From Bacteroidota bacterium (GTDB lineage Bacteria; Bacteroidota; Bacteroidia; Bacteroidales; VadinHA17): a stretch of DNA of 9,421 nt. A model generated the notes under the pieces. The model was given only the letters and a program-made list of their open reading frames with translations. It did no database searches and was not told the DNA's origin. The DNA is taken from positions 1 through 9,421 of the forward strand of contig VGGM01000029.1 in assembly GCA_016868515.1 (NCBI GenBank), read 5' to 3'. Below are positions 4,760 through 9,421 of this stretch, piece after piece. A program made the position numbers and the translations under genes. The stretch's first letter is position 1, and each line of letters starts with the position of its first letter.

Positions 4760-7700
4760 GACCAGGAAAAGTAAATATTGGCCTGTCGTTACTCTTATTC
4801 TGTCTGCAATTTCTCTTCAGCCCGGGAAGTATGCCGGGTCTGGCAGCGGCCATACCCTTTGAACCCCGGCAACCACAGGATACAATAATAAAACCTCCTC
4901 TGAAACTGCAGGATGTTCCGCTGGTTCCCTGGGACAGGCGGTCATCGTCGCCGTTCTTTCTTGAGATGCCCTCCAACTACCGGCAAAGGGCAGTTTTCGA
5001 CCCGTCACGCAATGAATACATCATTTACCAGCAGGTGGGTGACCTGAATTACAGGGTACCGATAAGAATGAGTCCTGAGGAGTTCAGGAAATATGAGTAC
5101 GAGAGGGCTATGCGCGACTACTGGCAGTCGAGGGTAACAGGAGAGGAGGGGGCATACCGCTCGGGCCTGATTCCCCAGATTGAATTCGGCGGTGAGGCCT
5201 TCGACAAGGTTTTCGGCAGCAATGTAATCAACATTGTTCCGCAGGGCTCGGCCGAGCTTATATTTGGCATAAATGTTTCGCACACCGAAAACCCGGCTCT
5301 CAGTGAGAGGCTGAGAACAATTCCCACCTTTGATTTCCAGCAGAAGATACAGATGAATGTTACCGGAACCATTGGTGACAAGATGCAACTGGGCATAAAC
5401 TACAACACCGATGCGATGTTTGAGTTTGAAAACCGGACCAAGCTGGAGTATTCAGGCAAGGAAGATGAGATACTGAAGAAGGTTGAAGCCGGTGACGTTA
5501 CATTGCCGTTGCCGGGTACGCTTATCACAGGCAGCTACAGTCTTTTCGGACTGAAAACCGAGATGCAGTTCGGACGTATGACAGTTACCTCGGTGGCTTC
5601 GCAGCAGAAGGGTGAATCGCAGGTGATTGACGTAAGGGGAGGAGCGCAGCTACAGGATTTTGAGATTCGTGCCGACGAGTATGAAGCGAACAAGCATTTC
5701 TTCCTTTCACAGTATTTCCGCGATACCTACGATGCATCGCTGAATACCCTTCCACTGGTAAGTTCGGGGATTAACATCGAGCGGATTGAGGTATGGATAA
5801 CCAACAAAACCAGCCGTTTTGAGGAGGCCAGTAACAGGAACATACTTGCCTTCATGGACCTTGCGGAAGATGAGGCTCATATTTTCAACCAGGTACCATC
5901 GTTTCAGGCATTGCCGGGCTCCGCTCCCTATCCCGACAACAGCGCAAACCAGTTGTACAGTTCAGTGCTGGCCGACTATCCGGGCATACGCAACATAGCC
6001 CAGGCCACAGCCACCCTTGAGCCTCTCTACCCGGGGTTCCAGATAGGCCGTGACTATGAGAAGATAGAGAATGCAAGGAGACTTAATGAAAGGGAGTTCA
6101 CTGTAAACAGGCAACTGGGGTACATATCGCTTAACATTGCCCTCAATTCCGATGAGGTGCTGGCAGTGGCATATGAATATACCTATGGAGGCAGACTGTA
6201 CAGGGTAGGTGAGTTATCGACCGACGGTATCAGCTCGCCCGATGCCCTTGTACTGAAGCTTCTCAAGGGGACCACCCTTAGTCCGCGGCTTCCTACCTGG
6301 GAACTGATGATGAAGAACATATACTCACTCGCGTCGGGCCGGATTGAGAGAAAGGATTTTGATCTTCACGTTCTTTACAACGACGATGCGACAGGTAATT
6401 CAATAAACTATCTCCCCGACGGTAACCTGAGTGAAGAGCTGTTGCTTCAGGTACTCAGGCTCGACAACCTGAACTCGAGACTTGACAGGGAGCCCGACGG
6501 GGTGTTTGACTTCATTGAAGATGTGACGGTAAGTTCGGCCAGGGGCAGGATAATCTTCCCGGTTCTCGAGCCTTTCGGCAGTTACCTTGCTTCGAGGATA
6601 ACCGACCCCAGGATAGCGGCAAAATATGTTTTTACAGAGCTTTACGACTCTACCCAGACTGTGGCGAGGCAGATGGCTGAAAAGAACAAGTTTCTGCTGC
6701 GGGGGCAGTACTCTTCATCATCTGGCTCTGAAATCAGACTTAATGTGGCCAATATTCCGCAGGGAGCCGTAAAGGTGACGGCTGGCGGGGTTCCGCTTAC
6801 CGAAAATATTGACTTTACGGTTGATTACTTTGGCGGCGCGGTGAACATTATTAATTCAGCACTGATTGAATCGCAGACACCAATACAGGTTTCACTCGAA
6901 AGCAATCAGTTTTTCGGGTTCCAGACCAAAACGCTGGTAGGAACGCACCTTGACTATAAGATTTCCAACAATTTCAATGTAGGGGCGACGGTTCTGCATC
7001 TTAACGAGAGGCCATATACCCAGAAAGTAAATTTCGGCGAGGAGCCGATATCGAATACCATACTGGGGTTCAATACATCATACCGGACCGAGTCGAGGCT
7101 TCTCACCATGGCCATTGACAAACTGCCCTTTATAGAGACCAAGGCTCCTTCGTCGGTCAATTTTTTCGGGGAGGTGGCGAGGCTGTTCCCGGGTCACTCG
7201 AAGGCGATAAGCAACGCCGGTAACAGCTATATTGACGATTTCGAGGCCAGCGAGATACCGCTTGATATCAAGTCGTTTCATGCATGGGTGCTGGCAAGCG
7301 TGCCACAGGGCCAGAATCTGCTCTTCCCCGAAGCTGCCCTGAACAATGATGTAAGAAGCGGTTTCAACAGGGCGAGGATAACCTGGTATGTTATTGACCC
7401 TCTGTTTCTCAGAAATGGCGCGGCGACTCCGGATCACATCAAGAATAACCCTGATCTGCAGTCGAGCCACTTTGTAAGGGAGATATTTGAAACAGAGATA
7501 TTTCCCTTCAAGGAGAGCCCCAGCGGGATCCCTACCAATATAGCAGTATTGAATGTTGCCTATTATCCGCAGGAGCGTGGGCCATACAATTTCGACACCC
7601 AACCGGGCGGGTATTCGTCAGGTATTGATGACGACGGGTTGCTTAACGATCCGGCCTCGAGATGGGGAGGGATAATGAGAGAGATAATAACCAGCGATTT

Positions 7701-9421
7701 TGAAACGGCTAACATACAGTATATCAAGTTCTGGCTTATGGATCCGTTTGTCGAAAATCCGGCTCACGGGGGGGGGGATCTCTACTTTAACCTCGGCAAT
7801 ATTTCTGAGGATATTCTGCGTGATTCGCGGAAGAGCTTTGAGCACGGGCTTCCCGGTTCCCCTGATATTAAAAATGTTGACACAACTTCATGGGGCAGGG
7901 TGCCGACTATTCAGGCAGTTGTGCACGCCTTTGACAACAATCCCGAGGCCAGGCGATACCAGGATGTGGGCCTCGACGGCCTTTCAAATGCCGACGAGCA
8001 GGCTTTCTTTTCTGATTTTCTTCAGAAGGCTGCACTGATTGTGAGGCCTGAGGTGCTTGAGAGTATGCTCGGTGACCCGTCGGGTGATGATTTCAGGTAT
8101 TTCCGCGGGTCGGCATATGACAGGGCCGAAGCCGGTATACTCGAGAGGTACAAGAGATACAACGGCGTGGAGGGAAATTCACCAACTTCGGAGATGTCGC
8201 AGGAGTCGTATCCCACAACCGGTTCAACCATGCCTGATATGGAGGATATCAACCGCGACAACACACTGAGCGAAACGGAGAGTTACTACCAGTACAGGGT
8301 AAGTCTGCGGCCCGGTGATATGTGGGTGGGGAATAACTATATTGTTGATGAGATTGAGTATAATGCCACACTGGCAAATGGTACCAAATCGAAGGTTAAG
8401 TGGTACCAGTTCAAGGTTCCGATCACCGACTATGAACGAATTGTAGGGCCGATAAGGGATTTCAAGTCTATAAGGTTCATAAGGTTGTTCATGAAGGATT
8501 TTGAGGAGGAGGTGGTGCTGCGGTTTGCCAAACTCGACCTGGTGAGGGCAGAGTGGCGTAAGTACAACATAAGCTTTCTTGAGGGAGGAGAGAGGATCAC
8601 CACTCCCGATCCGGCTGATGCCAGCTTTGACATTTCATCGGTGAGCATTGAGGAGAATGCCGGCAAGGAGCCTGTCAATTATGTGCTGCCTCCCGGATTC
8701 GACAGGGTGGTTGATCCGCAGAACCCACAGTTGCGGCAGCTCAATGAGCAGTCGATGGTTCTGAAGGTGCAGAATCTGGAAGATGGTGATGCACGGGCGG
8801 CGTTCAGGAATGTGAGCCTCGACATCAGGCAGTACCGGAAGCTGCGCATGGAGGTGCACGGAGAGGCACTCCTGGGAGAGCCACTGATGGATGATGAACT
8901 GACAGTTTTTGTGAGAATAGGGTCGGACTATAAGGGCAATTTCTACGAATATGAGATACCCCTTAAGCTTACTCCGCCCGGAAGGTACAGCAATGACAGC
9001 GAGGCTCAGCGGGCCATTGTATGGCCTGAGGAAAACAGCTTCAACATAACCCTGTCACTATTTCAGGATGCCAAACAGGCACGAAACAGGGCACTGCAGC
9101 AACCCGGGTCGAGCCTGTCGGTTTCAGATGTGTTTGTTTATCCGGTTAATGGTCACAGGATTTCTGTTTCCGGGAACCCTAACCTCAGTAATGTGAGGGT
9201 GATAATGGTGGGGATCAGGAATCCGGTAAAGACAAGGGGTACGGGCATCGATGACGGGTTGCCAAAATCGGGAGAAGTATGGGTTAACGAGCTTAGGCTC
9301 AGCGATTTCGTTGAAGACGGGGGTTGGGCTGCCAACGCTCATCTCCAAACCAGGCTGGCCGACCTTGGTTCGATAGACTTTGTCGGACAGACAAGCACAC
9401 CGGGCTGGGGCAGCCTCGATA
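4756..9421 (+). CDS. sprA: T9SS outer-membrane translocon SprA/Sov, N-terminal two-thirds
   Basis: An open frame of 1555 codons without a stop, cut by the right edge; family members are usually about 2300-2500 residues. SprA forms the very large outer-membrane beta-barrel through which T9SS substrates leave the cell and is also needed for gliding in motile relatives. The N-terminus MRPGKVNIGLSLLLFCLQFL is a Sec signal peptide, with cleavage likely near AAA-IP (30-33). Conserved blocks include INYNTDAMFEFENRTKLEYSG (from about 214), GDVTLPLPGTLI, YIDDFEAS (825-832), GGDLYFNLGNISEDILRDSRK, EDINRDNTLSETESYYQYRV (about 1163-1182) and EVWVNELRLSDF (1507-1518) with GGWAAN after it. Three Asp-rich loops look calcium-binding. 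The start is TTG 4756, since TGA 4753-4755 blocks any upstream start and ATG 4831 would remove the signal peptide; a lost base at the 5' end is possible. A run of ten Gs (7768-7777) encodes Gly1005-Gly1007. It is probably transcribed with pdxA and ruvA. Confidence 0.95.
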   Translation, partial: MRPGKVNIGLSLLLFCLQFLFSPGSMPGLAAAIPFEPRQPQDTIIKPPLKLQDVPLVPWDRRSSSPFFLEMPSNYRQRAVFDPSRNEYIIYQQVGDLNYRVPIRMSPEEFRKYEYERAMRDYWQSRVTGEEGAYRSGLIPQIEFGGEAFDKVFGSNVINIVPQGSAELIFGINVSHTENPALSERLRTIPTFDFQQKIQMNVTGTIGDKMQLGINYNTDAMFEFENRTKLEYSGKEDEILKKVEAGDVTLPLPGTLITGSYSLFGLKTEMQFGRMTVTSVASQQKGESQVIDVRGGAQLQDFEIRADEYEANKHFFLSQYFRDTYDASLNTLPLVSSGINIERIEVWITNKTSRFEEASNRNILAFMDLAEDEAHIFNQVPSFQALPGSAPYPDNSANQLYSSVLADYPGIRNIAQATATLEPLYPGFQIGRDYEKIENARRLNEREFTVNRQLGYISLNIALNSDEVLAVAYEYTYGGRLYRVGELSTDGISSPDALVLKLLKGTTLSPRLPTWELMMKNIYSLASGRIERKDFDLHVLYNDDATGNSINYLPDGNLSEELLLQVLRLDNLNSRLDREPDGVFDFIEDVTVSSARGRIIFPVLEPFGSYLASRITDPRIAAKYVFTELYDSTQTVARQMAEKNKFLLRGQYSSSSGSEIRLNVANIPQGAVKVTAGGVPLTENIDFTVDYFGGAVNIINSALIESQTPIQVSLESNQFFGFQTKTLVGTHLDYKISNNFNVGATVLHLNERPYTQKVNFGEEPISNTILGFNTSYRTESRLLTMAIDKLPFIETKAPSSVNFFGEVARLFPGHSKAISNAGNSYIDDFEASEIPLDIKSFHAWVLASVPQGQNLLFPEAALNNDVRSGFNRARITWYVIDPLFLRNGAATPDHIKNNPDLQSSHFVREIFETEIFPFKESPSGIPTNIAVLNVAYYPQERGPYNFDTQPGGYSSGIDDDGLLNDPASRWGGIMREIITSDFETANIQYIKFWLMDPFVENPAHGGGDLYFNLGNISEDILRDSRKSFEHGLPGSPDIKNVDTTSWGRVPTIQAVVHAFDNNPEARRYQDVGLDGLSNADEQAFFSDFLQKAALIVRPEVLESMLGDPSGDDFRYFRGSAYDRAEAGILERYKRYNGVEGNSPTSEMSQESYPTTGSTMPDMEDINRDNTLSETESYYQYRVSLRPGDMWVGNNYIVDEIEYNATLANGTKSKVKWYQFKVPITDYERIVGPIRDFKSIRFIRLFMKDFEEEVVLRFAKLDLVRAEWRKYNISFLEGGERITTPDPADASFDISSVSIEENAGKEPVNYVLPPGFDRVVDPQNPQLRQLNEQSMVLKVQNLEDGDARAAFRNVSLDIRQYRKLRMEVHGEALLGEPLMDDELTVFVRIGSDYKGNFYEYEIPLKLTPPGRYSNDSEAQRAIVWPEENSFNITLSLFQDAKQARNRALQQPGSSLSVSDVFVYPVNGHRISVSGNPNLSNVRVIMVGIRNPVKTRGTGIDDGLPKSGEVWVNELRLSDFVEDGGWAANAHLQTRLADLGSIDFVGQTSTPGWGSLD
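7768..7777 (+). repeat. Homopolymer of ten Gs inside sprA
   Basis: The run encodes Gly1005-Gly1007 and the first base of Asp1008, in HGGGDLYFNLGN. The frame is intact as written and the family block DLYFNLGN resumes at once. Loss of one G would lead to a TGA at 8036-8038; gain of one G would lead to a TAA at 7788-7790. Both would remove the C-terminal half of the protein. Confidence 0.95.

Noticed and set aside
5005..5396. Overlapping - strand frames of 127 and 92 codons opposite early sprA
   Set aside because: Both are shadows of the strongly supported SprA frame and have no start context or family resemblance.
7078..7602. A 174-codon open frame on the - strand, opposite sprA
   Set aside because: The + strand frame here carries conserved SprA sequence without interruption, and the antisense product has no recognisable motif.
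7700..8038. A 112-codon open frame on the + strand, overlapping the G10 tract
   Set aside because: It is the second frame of sprA. It matters only as the frame entered if one G were lost; its product has no domain features.
1..9421. Insertion sequences, CRISPR arrays, attachment sites or phage genes
   Set aside because: No repeated spacers, terminal inverted repeats, transposase or integrase motifs are visible. Gene content and spacing look like core chromosome.

Overview
The window looks like ordinary chromosome from a member of the Bacteroidota, probably a Bacteroidales/Marinilabiliales-type organism at roughly 50% GC. Four things point there. Two promoters carry the Bacteroidota -7 box TAnnTTTG. 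Starts lack Shine-Dalgarno sequences. A DUF4837 lipoprotein is present, a family I know essentially only from this phylum. The last 4.7 kb encode SprA (Sov), the outer-membrane translocon of the type IX secretion system (T9SS).

Layout, left to right. Positions 2-358 hold the C-terminal end of the RseP site-2 protease on the + strand. A near-consensus promoter (377-406) then drives a small tatA (430-615), which ends at a clear intrinsic terminator (664-694). A DUF4837 lipoprotein gene (739-1788, +) follows. It converges, with only 8 bp between stop codons, on mqnC (2885-1797, - strand), a radical-SAM enzyme of the futalosine menaquinone pathway. The divergent region 2886-3053 separates mqnC from a rightward cluster and carries a perfect -7 box for mqnC plus two inverted repeats in front of pdxA. 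The cluster pdxA-ruvA-sprA is tightly packed: pdxA and ruvA overlap by 4 bp, and 14 bp separate ruvA from sprA. sprA runs off the right edge with 1555 codons visible.

The genes are mostly housekeeping: regulated intramembrane proteolysis, Tat export, menaquinone and pyridoxal-phosphate synthesis, Holliday-junction processing, and the T9SS pore. They do not form one pathway. The pdxA-ruvA-sprA packing suggests shared transcription rather than shared function.

I found no new biological system. The most useful points concern sprA. It has no ATG that would preserve its signal peptide. It either starts at TTG 4756 or has lost one base from an original ATG start at 4742. It also contains a run of ten Gs in its coding sequence (7768-7777). 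No stretch over 300 bp lacks a gene.
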